A DNA stretch of 64,000 nt from Bradyrhizobium sp. CCGUVB4N (GTDB taxonomy: Bacteria; Pseudomonadota; Alphaproteobacteria; Rhizobiales; Xanthobacteraceae), in NCBI RefSeq assembly GCF_024199945.1, contig NZ_JANADP010000001.1, positions 9,071,001 to 9,135,000 on the forward strand. Reading direction: 5' to 3'. A program made the position numbers and the translations under genes. This document shows, piece by piece, positions 1 to 10,000 of this stretch (positions are counted from its first letter, which is position 1; each line of letters starts with the position of its first letter). Under the pieces are notes generated by a model. The model had not been told where the DNA came from and ran no database searches. It saw only the letters and a program-made list of their open reading frames with translations.

Positions 1-1722
1 CCCGGCGAAACCGTGCTGGTACAGATCGAATATCAGGAGCCGGTGCATCAATCCGGCAACGAATATTCGCTGCGCGTGCCGCTCGTGGTCGGGCCGCGCT
101 ACAATCCGGCGCCGATCGTGCAGAGCGTCGACTTCCGCAAGGACGGCTCCGGCTGGGGCGCAACCAGTTCCGATCCGGTGCCCGACCGTGACCGCATCTC
201 GCCGCCGGTGCTCGATCCCGCCAAGAGTGCGCCGATCAATCCGACCAGCATCGCGGTGCACCTGAAAGCCGGCTTTGCGCTCGGCGAGGTGAAGAGCCAC
301 CATCACAACGTCAAGATCGAGAGCCCGGACAACACGACGCGAGTCGTGACGCTTGCCGACGGCACCGTGCCGGCCGACCGCGATTTCGAGCTGACCTGGA
401 AGCCGGCGGCCGAGAAGGCGCCGTCGGTCGGCCTGTTCCGCGAGCATGTCGGCGACGCCGACTATCTGCTCGCCTTCGTCACGCCGCCGGCCGCCGAGCA
501 GGCAACACAGAAGCCGCTGCCGCGCGAAGTGGTGTTCGTGATCGACAATTCCGGCTCGATGGGCGGCACCTCGATCGAACAGGCCAAGGCAAGCCTGCTC
601 TATGCGCTCGGCCGTCTCCAGCCGAACGACCGCTTCAACGTGATCCGTTTCGACGACACCATGGACGTGCTGTTTCCGACCTCGGTGCCGGCCGATACCG
701 CCCATGTCGGCGAAGCGACGTCATTCGTCAGCGCATTGCAGGCGCGTGGCGGCACCGAGATGGTGCCGGCGATGCGTGCGGCACTGACCGACAAGATCGG
801 CGATACCAACATGGTTCGCCAGATCGTGTTCCTCACCGACGGCGCGATCGGCAACGAACAGCAATTGTTCGAGACCATCACCGCGATGCGCGGCCGCTCG
901 CGCATCTTCATGGTCGGCATCGGCTCCGCGCCCAACACCTATCTGATGACGCGGGCTTCCGAGCTCGGCCGCGGCGCCTTCACCCACATCGGCTCCGTCG
1001 AGCAGGTCGAGGAGCGCATGCGCGGCCTGTTCGCCAAGCTGGAGAACCCCGCCGTGACCGGCCTTACCGCAAAATTCTCCGACGCCAAAGCCGACGTCAC
1101 GCCCGCGATCATTCCCGACGTCTATCGCGACGAGCCGCTTGTGCTCGCAGCAAAGCTCGACAAGCTCGCTGGCTCGCTGGAAATCAAGGGCCGCGTCGGC
1201 GACCGGCCGTGGTCGGTGACATTGCCGCTGCAAAATGCCGCCGAGGGCAAGGGCCTGTCAAAGCTCTGGGCCAGGCGCAAGATCGGCGACGCCGAGGTGG
1301 CGCGGACGCTCCGCGAGAAGACACCGGAAGACACGGACAAGGCGATCCTTGCGCTGGCGCTCGACCATCAGATCGTCACGCGACTGACCAGCCTTGTCGC
1401 GGTCGACAAGACGCCGAGCCGTCCCGAAGGCCAGCCGCTCAAGCTCAGCGAGCTTCCGATCAACCTGCCGGCAGGCTGGGATTTCGCGAAGGTGTTCGGC
1501 GAACGGCCGCAGCTGACGCCGACACAGTTGCGCGAGCGCCGCGCCGATGCGGGCCAGCCTGCAGCAAGGCGGCCGGCTCCCGTCACACCGGATGCGATCC
1601 GCCTGCCCAAGACATCGACCTCAGCCGCGCTGAAGATGATCGCGGGCCTGATCATAATCGTACTTGCCTTGATCCTGTTCGTGTTCAACCGGCGTCAGTC
1701 CTTGCTCACTGACGCCGCTTGA
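1..1722 (+). CDS. VIT/VWA-domain protein, sortase substrate (5' partial)
   Basis: The frame is open to the left edge, so the N-terminus and part of a VIT domain are missing. The visible part starts in a VIT-like beta-rich region. A VWA domain follows from about base 520, with the metal-binding DNSGS motif (bases 544-558), a downstream RGGTEM threonine and LTDGAIG. The C-terminus is a complete sorting signal: LPKTS at 1603-1617, a hydrophobic helix, then RR and a short tail. A VWA protein with this tail beside a class GN sortase matches the known Gram-negative sortase/target pair (families TIGR03784 and TIGR03788). The protein is probably membrane-anchored and faces the periplasm or surface. 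The ligand is unknown. A strong terminator follows 30 bases after the stop. Confidence 0.85.
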   Translation, partial: PGETVLVQIEYQEPVHQSGNEYSLRVPLVVGPRYNPAPIVQSVDFRKDGSGWGATSSDPVPDRDRISPPVLDPAKSAPINPTSIAVHLKAGFALGEVKSHHHNVKIESPDNTTRVVTLADGTVPADRDFELTWKPAAEKAPSVGLFREHVGDADYLLAFVTPPAAEQATQKPLPREVVFVIDNSGSMGGTSIEQAKASLLYALGRLQPNDRFNVIRFDDTMDVLFPTSVPADTAHVGEATSFVSALQARGGTEMVPAMRAALTDKIGDTNMVRQIVFLTDGAIGNEQQLFETITAMRGRSRIFMVGIGSAPNTYLMTRASELGRGAFTHIGSVEQVEERMRGLFAKLENPAVTGLTAKFSDAKADVTPAIIPDVYRDEPLVLAAKLDKLAGSLEIKGRVGDRPWSVTLPLQNAAEGKGLSKLWARRKIGDAEVARTLREKTPEDTDKAILALALDHQIVTRLTSLVAVDKTPSRPEGQPLKLSELPINLPAGWDFAKVFGERPQLTPTQLRERRADAGQPAARRPAPVTPDAIRLPKTSTSAALKMIAGLIIIVLALILFVFNRRQSLLTDAA

Positions 1723-1752
1723 GAGAGGAGCGCCCCGAACTCCTCTTGCTTG

Positions 1753-1801
1753 GCGCGCGCGGCTGCCCGTCCCGAAACCAACGGCCGCGCGCGCTTTTTT
1801 T
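1753..1801 (+). terminator. Rho-independent terminator after VWA gene
   Basis: A perfect 11-bp GC-only stem (1753-1763 pairing with 1784-1794) closes a 20-base loop and is followed immediately by seven T residues (1795-1801). It lies between the VWA gene and the sortase gene, so the sortase is either expressed by read-through or has its own promoter in 1802-1898. Confidence 0.85.
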
Positions 1802-1806
1802 CTTCT

Positions 1807-1886
1807 CGTCATTGCGAGCGCAGCGAAGCAATCCAGACTGCCTCCGCCGAAAGACTCTGGATTGCTTCGCTGCGCTCGCAATGACG
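1807..1886. repeat. Palindromic intergenic repeat, family A, intact copy
   Basis: Perfect 31-bp inverted arms (1807-1837 and 1856-1886) around an 18-base loop. The outer ends read CGTCATTGCGAG and its complement. Diverged copies lie at 45026-45142 and 47722-47790. It sits between the terminator and the sortase start and is open in the sortase frame, which artificially lengthens that frame. Confidence 0.9.
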
Positions 1887-1898
1887 GTGGAGAGACCA

Positions 1899-2468
1899 AT
1901 GCCACGCTTCGTCTCGCCTCTGGTCCTCGTGTTGGTCGGCGCCATCCTGTTCGGCGACGGCGCCTACATCCACGCCAAGGCGTGGCTCGCGCAGATGCTC
2001 CTGGTGCGTGCGTTCGACCGGAGTGTTGCGACCGGCCACCCGGTCAAGCCATGGTCCTGGGCCGATACCTGGCCGGTGGCGCGGATCGAGGTCAAGCGGA
2101 TCGGCGCCAGCGCCATAGTGCTGGACGGCACGAGCGGACAGGCGCTTGCTTTCGGACCGGGCCATCTCCACCAAACGGTGGATGCCGGCGAGCGCGGCGC
2201 TGCTGTATATGCTGCTCATCGCGATACACATTTCCGCTTCCTGCGGGATGTTGCCATTGGTGACGTGATCGATGTCACACGCAGTGACGGCAAACGCTTT
2301 CGCTATCGCGCGGATTCCTCCGCGATCGTGCGTTTCGACGCATCGGGCATCGATCCCGCAACGCAGGATTTCGAGCTTGTGCTTGCGACATGCTGGCCGT
2401 TCGACGCCGTCACGTCGGGCCCCGAACGGTATCTGCTGCATGCCACCCTGATCGGGGATGGTGAATAG
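1899..2468 (+). CDS. Class GN sortase (transpeptidase)
   Basis: A 189-residue transpeptidase expected to cleave the LPKTS-type signal of the adjacent VWA protein. An N-terminal hydrophobic helix (about residues 5-22) should anchor it in the inner membrane. Catalytic motifs are visible: histidine in AAHRDTHF, cysteine in LATCWPF and arginine in ERYLLHA. The ATG at 1899 was chosen because GGAGAG lies five bases upstream and the length then fits the family. The frame extends back to 1719 only because it runs through the palindromic repeat. Sortases are mainly Gram-positive enzymes; the GN class is the known proteobacterial exception. Confidence 0.88.
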   Translation: MPRFVSPLVLVLVGAILFGDGAYIHAKAWLAQMLLVRAFDRSVATGHPVKPWSWADTWPVARIEVKRIGASAIVLDGTSGQALAFGPGHLHQTVDAGERGAAVYAAHRDTHFRFLRDVAIGDVIDVTRSDGKRFRYRADSSAIVRFDASGIDPATQDFELVLATCWPFDAVTSGPERYLLHATLIGDGE

Positions 2469-2632
2469 CCGTTCGCAATCGCGCCCATCCGGGATCGATC
2501 GAGCTCTCGCAAGCCATGCTTGGCGCATGCGACAACCAGCTTTGCTGGAACCGCTGAACTGGTGCAGCCAGCCGAAGACCTATAGAGGGGCCAGCGATTT
2601 CTGCAGCCGAGCTGGGCGGGAAGAAGGGGTAA

Positions 2633-3625
2633 ATGGACGAAGAGTTTAGGCAGCGTCTCGACCAGCGATTGGAGCAGCTCGAAAACCGCGTCGCCCTGCT
2701 GGAACGGAATCTGGATCTGGTCGCGGCCGGTCAGAGACGCTCCTCGCTTCGCAGCCTCTGGCGGCGTCCACCGATGTGGACGTTCGAGCAATATCCGGCG
2801 CGAATGCTCAACCTGAACGCGTTCAACTCCGCACCCGCGATCCCTGCGACAGCGCCGCGGATCGCGATGGTCACGCCAAGCTACAATCACGCGCAATATC
2901 TCGGCGCCACGATCGACAGCATTCTGAGCCAGGCCTATCCGAACCTCTATTATCACGTGCAGGATGGCGCCTCGATCGACGGCACGATCGATCTCCTGAA
3001 GAGCCGCAGCGACAGCATCAGCTGGAGGAGCGAACCGGACAAGGGTCAGTCCAACGCCATCAATCTCGGCTTTGCCGGCGTCGACTGCGAGATCATGGCC
3101 TATCTCAACAGCGACGACGTGCTGCTGCCCGGAACGCTCGCTCATGTCGTCAACTATTTCATGTCGCATCCCGATGTCGACATCGTCTACGGCAACCGCA
3201 TCTTCATCGATCGCGAAGGACTCGAGGTCGGTCGTGCCGTGTTGCCCCGCCATGACGGCAAGGTGCTGCGATATGCCGACTACATTCCGCAGGAGACGAT
3301 GTTCTGGCGCAAGCACGTGTGGGACAAGCTTGGTGCGATCGACGAAAGCTTCCACTACGCGATGGACTGGGACTTCATCCTGCGGGCGCAAGCCGCCGGA
3401 TTCAAGTTCGCGCGGCTACCGCGGTTTCTGTCCTGCTTCCGTATTCACGACGCGCAGAAGACGGCGGCGACCTACGCGATCGGCGTCAGGGAGATGGGCA
3501 TCTTGCGGCGCCGCGTTCTCGGATTCGATCCGACGCAGATGCAGATCCGGCGCGCCATCGCGCCTTATCTCGTCCGGCAGCTGGCCTATCATTATGCCTA
3601 CAAGCTGGGGGTCCTGCGATACTGA
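2633..3625 (+). CDS. Family 2 glycosyltransferase
   Basis: A 330-residue protein. Residues 1-36 are charged and leucine-rich and look like a short coiled coil. A GT-A fold starts near residue 80 with RIAMVTPSYNH, then a QDGASIDGT segment and the nucleotide-sugar/metal motif NSDD. The later MDWDFILRA is typical of GT2 enzymes acting on polysaccharides or lipid-linked sugars. AGAAGGGG precedes the ATG. It stands alone, without other polysaccharide genes, so donor and acceptor cannot be assigned. The coiled-coil start is unusual and may mediate oligomerisation. Confidence 0.85.
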   Translation: MDEEFRQRLDQRLEQLENRVALLERNLDLVAAGQRRSSLRSLWRRPPMWTFEQYPARMLNLNAFNSAPAIPATAPRIAMVTPSYNHAQYLGATIDSILSQAYPNLYYHVQDGASIDGTIDLLKSRSDSISWRSEPDKGQSNAINLGFAGVDCEIMAYLNSDDVLLPGTLAHVVNYFMSHPDVDIVYGNRIFIDREGLEVGRAVLPRHDGKVLRYADYIPQETMFWRKHVWDKLGAIDESFHYAMDWDFILRAQAAGFKFARLPRFLSCFRIHDAQKTAATYAIGVREMGILRRRVLGFDPTQMQIRRAIAPYLVRQLAYHYAYKLGVLRY

Positions 3626-3780
3626 CGCGGACAAGACGCGAGCCGGCGATTGACATTGCCGCTTGCGATCCGCCGCGCATTCCGCCATGCGGCATGCAGC
3701 CCTGCCGGTTGCCACTCCACTCAACTCGCCATACAACAAGGTGACGCGCCACCAAGAAGAACAAAAGGTGAGGTCACGCC

Positions 3781-6030
3781 ATGGAAGCCCAGATCTCTAA
3801 AGCACTGGTCGCTCAAGCACAGGTCTCTGCCGCGCCGGCTCCTGCCCGCTCATGGTCGCCGCCCCCTGATGCCAGCGGCATCGTCAAGGGCATCCACGCC
3901 ATGCTGCATCCGCGCAACATCGTGCTGGTGGGCGCGACCGACAAGCCCGGCAACTACGCCGAGCGCATCTGGAACAATCTGGTCAGATATGGCTTCGAGG
4001 GCGGGCTCTATCCTGTCAACGCCAAGCGCGAAACCATCTGGGGCGTGCCCTGCTACAAGGATTTTGCCAGCCTCCCCGAGAAGCCAGATCACGTTCTGGT
4101 GCTGGTGCCCGCGCGCTTTGCCGTGCAGGTGATCCGCGACGCAGCTGCTGCCGGCGCGCGGTCGGCCACCATCGTCACGTCGGGTTTCAGCGAACTGCAG
4201 GATGAGGAGAGCCAGAAGCTTGCCGCCGAGCTGCAACGGGCCGTGCGTGAGACCGGGCTCGCCGTCACCGGCCCGAACTGCCTCGGCAATTTGAGCGCCG
4301 GCGAAAAACTCTTCACCAATATCGACGACCGCATCGTCACCATGGAACAGGGCGCGGTGGCGATCGCAGGCCAGTCCGGCGCCATCGTCATGGCAATCCG
4401 GCAGGCGCTGGAGGATCGCGGCGTCGGTGTCGGCTACATGGTCACGACCGGCAACGAAACCGGGCTCGAGACACCCGACCTGATGCGCTATTTCGCCGAA
4501 GATCCGAGCGTCAAGGTGATCGTGGTCTATCTCGAAGGCGTGCGTAACACCAAGGCCTTTCGCGACGCCTGCAAGGCGGCGCGTGCCGCGAGCAAGCCGG
4601 TGATCGCGCTCAAGCTCGGATCATCGGAAGGCGGCCGCGCTGCAGCGATGGCGCACACCGGTGCGCTGGCGGGCTCGATCGAGACGTTCGACGCGATCGC
4701 AACCCGCGAAGGCGTGATCCGCGTCGCCGGGCTCGACGAATTGATCGAGACCACCGAATGCTTCGTCCACGCCGCCATGCCCAAGGGCGACCGGCTCGCC
4801 GCCGTCACGCTGTCCGGCGGCAAGCGCGGCATGCTGCTCGACGCCTTCTATGCCGAGGGCCTGAATTTCGCGCCGCTCAGTCCACATGTCGGCAGCGAAC
4901 TCGCCAAGATGCTCGGCCCGGGGTCGATCGTCGGCAATCCGCTCGACGCCGGCTTTGCGGCGGTGGTCGATCCCTCCGTCTACATGAAGTCGATCAAGCT
5001 GATGATCGACGACCCGGATATCGACATCGTCATCGTCGACGCCGAATTTCCAAAAGTGCCGCACGAGCAGCGCGAGCGCAATTTGCGCATCGTCAACGAG
5101 ATGGCGAGCCGAGCCGCAAAGCCCGTGATCTATATCAGCGCGATGTCGATCGGCTTCACCGAGTTCACCAAGGGCCTGCGCAAATCGCTGCCGCACCTCG
5201 CGGTGATGCAGGGCATGGACCGCGCGGTGACCGCCATCAAATCGCTGCTCGCCTATGCCAGGCTGCGCAAAGAGGTGCCCGACATCGTCTCGAGCTCGAA
5301 GCCCGCGGCGCGCGCCGTGCTGGAGAAGGCGCTGGCATCAGCAAGCGGTGCCGCGCTCGACGAGGTCGCTTCGAAGAAGTTGCTGAAGGCCTACGGCATC
5401 CCGGTCTCGAAGGAGGGAATCGCGCAGACTGCAGCGGAGGCCGTGAAGATCGCCAAGCAGATCGGCTTTCCGGTCGTGGCCAAAGTCGTCAGCGCCGAGA
5501 TCCTGCACAAATCCGATATCGGCGGCGTGGTGCTGAACCTCAACAGCGCAGCCGAGGTGAAGAAGGCTTTTTCCGACATCACCGCGCGGGTGAAGAAGCT
5601 GAAGGGCAAACCAAGACTCGACGGCATCCTGATCGCGCAGCAGGTCAAGGCCGACCTCGAGCTCGTGGTCGGCGCGTCGCTCGACGCCGAGATGGGGCCG
5701 GTCGTGCTGTTCGGCACCGGCGGCATCGATATCGAGCTGATGAAGGACGTGGCGCTGGCTGGCGCCCCCCTGGACGAGGCCGAGGCGCGGCTGCTGATCG
5801 GGCGCACCAAGGCCGGCATCAAGATGCGCGGCTATCGCGGCAAGCCGGCGTTGCATGAGACCTCGGCCGTGAAGGCGCTGGTCGGCCTGTCCAATCTGAT
5901 CGCGGATGCCGGCGACCGGATCGCGTCGATCGACGTCAATCCGTTCCTGATCAATGCGAAAACCGGTGTCGCGGTCGATGCGCTGATCGTTCTGAACAAT
6001 GCGGCGGCCAAACGCGCCGCCGGGCATTGA
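3781..6030 (+). CDS. Acetate--CoA ligase family protein (NDP-forming acyl-CoA synthetase)
   Basis: A 749-residue single-chain enzyme of the succinyl-CoA-synthetase superfamily. It contains a CoA-binding Rossmann domain (about residues 40-140), two flavodoxin-like ligase domains (about 170-480) with the phosphorylated histidine in AAAMAHTGALAG (His292), and a C-terminal ATP-grasp domain (about 520-745). The family makes acyl-CoA from an acid, CoA and ATP or GTP with release of NDP. It lacks the C-terminal GNAT domain of the PatZ type. The first 30 residues are low-complexity and not conserved in kind. The substrate cannot be read from sequence and it appears monocistronic. Confidence 0.85.
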   Translation: MEAQISKALVAQAQVSAAPAPARSWSPPPDASGIVKGIHAMLHPRNIVLVGATDKPGNYAERIWNNLVRYGFEGGLYPVNAKRETIWGVPCYKDFASLPEKPDHVLVLVPARFAVQVIRDAAAAGARSATIVTSGFSELQDEESQKLAAELQRAVRETGLAVTGPNCLGNLSAGEKLFTNIDDRIVTMEQGAVAIAGQSGAIVMAIRQALEDRGVGVGYMVTTGNETGLETPDLMRYFAEDPSVKVIVVYLEGVRNTKAFRDACKAARAASKPVIALKLGSSEGGRAAAMAHTGALAGSIETFDAIATREGVIRVAGLDELIETTECFVHAAMPKGDRLAAVTLSGGKRGMLLDAFYAEGLNFAPLSPHVGSELAKMLGPGSIVGNPLDAGFAAVVDPSVYMKSIKLMIDDPDIDIVIVDAEFPKVPHEQRERNLRIVNEMASRAAKPVIYISAMSIGFTEFTKGLRKSLPHLAVMQGMDRAVTAIKSLLAYARLRKEVPDIVSSSKPAARAVLEKALASASGAALDEVASKKLLKAYGIPVSKEGIAQTAAEAVKIAKQIGFPVVAKVVSAEILHKSDIGGVVLNLNSAAEVKKAFSDITARVKKLKGKPRLDGILIAQQVKADLELVVGASLDAEMGPVVLFGTGGIDIELMKDVALAGAPLDEAEARLLIGRTKAGIKMRGYRGKPALHETSAVKALVGLSNLIADAGDRIASIDVNPFLINAKTGVAVDALIVLNNAAAKRAAGH

Positions 6031-6036
6031 TGTCGC

Positions 6037-6140
6037 GTAGGGCGGATCAGCACTGCATAATCCGCCAATTTTGCACCACTGATGATAGAAGACGGCGGGT
6101 TACGCTTCCGCCTTCGCTCTTCGAGCTACGGCGGACAAGT
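6037..6140. repeat. Diverged copy of repeat family B
   Basis: Begins GTAGGGCGGATCAGC and contains TAATCCGCC and GGCGGGTTACGCTTCCGCC segments, like the intact copy at 49561-49642, but its right end no longer mirrors the left. It fills most of the gap between the acyl-CoA synthetase and the MlaD gene. Confidence 0.6.
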
Positions 6141-6219
6141 CGTTAACCCGCCCCCGCTACCATTGCGACCATCCGGACTCCTTCCAACTTCCCCGCTTTG
6201 GTCGTAAAATCGCTACCCT

Positions 6220-7050
6220 ATGGCACGCGCGAGCAATCTGGTGATCGGAACGACGACGCTGGCGGTGATCGCCGTGGCGTTCGGCGGCCTGCTCGGTGTG
6301 CAGAAATGGCGCGCCATCCAGAGCCGCAGCCAGTTGCGCGTCGTGTTCGAAGGCGGTTCCGCGAGCGGCCTGCGCCGCGGCGGCCCGGTCAATTTCGACG
6401 GCGTGCCCGCCGGCCAGATCCTGTCGATCAAGCTGGACAGTCCGCGCAAGGTCGTCGCGCTGGTGTCGCTCGACAACACCGCGCCGATCCGCAAGGACAC
6501 GGTCGCCGGCATCGAGTTCCAGGGCCTCACCGGTGTCGCTGCGGTCTCACTGATCGGCGGCGCCCCGTCCGCGCCGCCGGTGCCGCTGGACTCGGACGGC
6601 ATTCCCGTGTTGACCGCCGATCTCAGCGATGCCGAATCCATCGTCGACACGCTGCATAGCGTCGATCGCACGATCGTCAGCAACGCGCCGGCGATCAAGG
6701 ACGGCCTGCGCACGTTCGAAAACTATACCGGCGACCTCAGGGGCAAGGGCGACGAGATCGACGCGGTGATGCTCAAGGTCGACAATGCGTTTGCCGGCTT
6801 CGACAAGGCGGTCACCAAGATCGAGGGCGTGGTGCCCGGCTTCGTCGACGGCAAGGCCGACGAGTTGTTCGAAAAGGTGAAGGGGCTGCACGAGCTCGCC
6901 GACACCATGAAGAAGAAATCGGCGAGCTTCCTCGAGGATACGCGCCGCTCGCTGCTCGACGTCAGCGAGGCCGCCAACAAGATGAGCGGGACGCCCACGC
7001 CTGCCGCCGCTCCGCGTCCGCCGCGCAAACCAACGCAGCCAAAGCGATAG
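6220..7050 (+). CDS. MlaD/MCE family lipid-transport protein
   Basis: A 276-residue protein with one N-terminal transmembrane helix (about residues 7-26) and an MCE domain (about 38-112) containing the GLRRGGPVNFDGVPAGQI segment typical of MlaD. A helical region and a proline/lysine-rich tail follow. MCE proteins form periplasmic rings that carry lipids between membranes. The usual MlaE permease, MlaF ATPase and MlaB/C partners are absent next to it, so it would have to work with a complex encoded elsewhere. It ends three bases from the stop of the converging autotransporter gene. Confidence 0.82.
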   Translation: MARASNLVIGTTTLAVIAVAFGGLLGVQKWRAIQSRSQLRVVFEGGSASGLRRGGPVNFDGVPAGQILSIKLDSPRKVVALVSLDNTAPIRKDTVAGIEFQGLTGVAAVSLIGGAPSAPPVPLDSDGIPVLTADLSDAESIVDTLHSVDRTIVSNAPAIKDGLRTFENYTGDLRGKGDEIDAVMLKVDNAFAGFDKAVTKIEGVVPGFVDGKADELFEKVKGLHELADTMKKKSASFLEDTRRSLLDVSEAANKMSGTPTPAAAPRPPRKPTQPKR

Positions 7051-7053
7051 AGC

Positions 7054-10000
7054 CTACCAGGTGTAGCGCACGACGCCCTTGCCGGCGTAGGAGCGCGTGA
7101 CGTTCGAGAACTCGCCCTCGAAAGTGGCCGACGCGGACCAGCCGTTCATCCAGTTCATCTGTATCGACGCCGTCGTCAGCGCGGAGTCGCGCGCCAGTGC
7201 GGCACCGTTCACGACGAAGGCCGATCCCGGCAGCGTCTGGAACACCGCGCCGATCGTGCGATCCGGATTGAAATCATGCGCCCAGGCGGCGCGGCCGCGC
7301 AGCGTCAGCACGCCGCCGGCTGCGGCGAACGATCTGTCGGCGCGCAGGCCGAGCTCGGTGCGGGTGCTGGTCACGTCCTTGGCGGCATAATTGAGCGCGA
7401 AGGTGTTGTTGCCGACCACCGCGAATTCCGAATAGCTCGGCAGGCTGAACATCGTGGCCTGGAGCGCGGCATAGGGCGTCAGCCCGATCCACGGCGTTGC
7501 CTGGCGATAGCCGCCCTCGATACGGCCTGAAACGGCGTTGGCGTTGAATTGCGCCCGCAGCTGATCGGAGCCGGCCGCGGTGACGATGCGGTTGGTGGTG
7601 ACATCCTGCCAGCCATAGGCCAGCGCGGCCGTGACATAGGCAGGCCCCGCATTGTGGCGAACGAACGCGCCGGCCTGGAACAGATCCGAGTGGCCCCAGC
7701 CCAGTCCGTTGACGCCGAAGCCGGTGCCGCCGCCGGCGAGCGCGAAGCCCGCGACCGTCGAGGGCGAGAAGCGATAGTCAAGGCCGACCGCGGTCCCGTA
7801 GACGCTGCTGGTCGTATTGTTGGAGCCGAGTGCCGTGCGACCGTCGGTGGTCTGCGAGCCGCCGTAGCCGGCCGCCCAGACATCCCAGCGCTGCTCGAAT
7901 GTCGGCGGTGGCGCCTTGCGGTAGATCGAGGCAAGGGCGTCGCTGGGGCGCTTGCCTGATGCGGCGTAGGCAGTCGCACTGGTCTCGTCGGCGTAAGGCG
8001 TCGCGCCGCCCTCGCCGCTACGCCCCGAGCCGAACACGTCGGTCAACAGGCTCATGAACAGGTTCATCGCATTGAACGTCGTCTGCTGCGATCCCGTTGC
8101 GGATTCACCGGAGGCCTGCGTGAGGCCGGCGGGACCGAGACCCGCGAATTCGGCCGGCAGGACACCATTGGTGTTGAAGAAGTTCTGTAGTGTCGTGGCA
8201 ACGTTCTGCTGGTTGACGTTGAGCGCGTATTTCGCGCCGTAGTTCAGCGTGAAATCGAGAAAGACCTCGTTCGATCCGACGGTCGTCGTGCCGATGAGGC
8301 CACCCGGCGCGGCAACGCTCGTAAAATTACCGGTGGCAGTGCCGAAGAAGTCCATGATCGCGTAGTGCTTCTTCACCATGCTGCCGGGATACAGCGAGAC
8401 GCCGACGGTGCCGCTCAGCGAAACATTGCCGGCGACGAGCGCATGGCTCGTGCTGGATCCGCTACCCACCTGCACAACATAGACCGAGCCGGGCTGAAGG
8501 GTGAGATCGCCCTGGACCTGCATGCTCGAGCCTGGCCCGCCGTCGCCGGGCGCGTAGATGCCGCCGTTGGCGATGAGTGTGTTGCCGACGATGCCGGCGC
8601 CATACAGCGCGGCTCCCGCATTCACCGTGGTCAGGCTCGATTGCGAGATGTCGCCATCGACGCGCAGGATGCCGCCATTCACGGTCGTCGTGCCGGTGTA
8701 GGTATTGGTGCCGGAGAGGACCAGCGTTCCGCTGCCGACTTTTTCGAGCGAGCCTGATCCCGCGGGACCGCAGCCGCAGGGATTGAAATCGCCGATGACA
8801 CCGCTGACTTCGGTCGACAAATTGTTGCCGCCGACAACGAGCGTGTTGCCACCACCGATGTAATAGAAGCCGCTGCCTTGGATCGATCCGGCAGTGACGC
8901 GGCCGTCGCCGTTCAGGCCGACGCTACCGCCGAAATCGACGATGCCGGTACCGCTGGTGATGAAACGCGCGTTGCCGCCGGTCGAATTGTCGAAGAACGA
9001 GGTCTGGCCGCCGCTCTTTGTGATGATCGTGGCATTGCCGGCCGTCGAGAACGCACCGAAATCGGTGATGCCGTTGGCCTCGTTGATGATCGTTGCATTG
9101 CCGGCGGTCGCCGTGCTGCCCGGCACGGCGCCGAAGGTCGTGCCGCCAAAATCCTTGTTGACGATGGTCGCCGAGCCCGCCGAGGATTGATCGATGAACG
9201 CGGTCGAGCCGCTGTTCTGGTTGGTGATGCTGGCCGAGCCCGCATTGGTCTGGCTAAAGAAGGCGACCAAGCCGCCGTCATTGGTGATGGTCGCCTGTCC
9301 GGCGGTCGCGGTATGGGTGCCGGTCCCGGTCGGATCACCGAAATAGATCTGGCCGTTGTTGGTGATCGCCATGGTGCCGGCGGACGTCGCATTGAGAAAC
9401 ATCGTCACGCCGGAGAAGGCGTTCGACAGCGACGTGACACCCGACATGTCGGCGTTGACGATCTTGAAGAAGCCCTCGTTGGTGACGGCGCCGATGATGC
9501 TGGCGGTATGGGTCGCGTCACCAAGCTGCAGCGAGCCGCAGGTGCAGATGAACGTGTCGCCGGTATAGGTGTTGGCGCCAAGCAAGGTCAGGAAACCGGG
9601 CCCCTGTACGGAGATGCCGCCGGTACCGACGATGCGCGACGCGATCACGGCCGAGGGATCCCCGGTACCGGTCACATCATTGGTGAAGAAGGTGGTGCCG
9701 CCCGTGGCCAGCCTGAGGTCACCGCCCTGAATGGTGTAGATCGAGCCATCGCCGGTGAGGTCGAAGCCCACGAGGCTGGTGAGCTGCACGCCGCCCGGCG
9801 TGACGGTCACGGTGCCGCCCGTCGCCGGCGTCGAGGGACCGCTGCTGCCGAACAGCGTGCCGGCCGACGCGGGATCATAGGCCGTGCTGGTCGAGCCGAA
9901 GAAATCGGTCCAGTTGGTCGTGGTGTTGTCCCAGACGCCACCGCCGCCGTTGACCGAACCGTTGGGTGTGGTCTGCGATCCGTTGAAGATCTGCTGGGCG

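Noticed and set aside
1719..1898. 60-codon N-terminal extension of the sortase
   Set aside because: It runs through a terminator and a palindromic repeat; a ribosome binding site and membrane anchor support the start at 1899.
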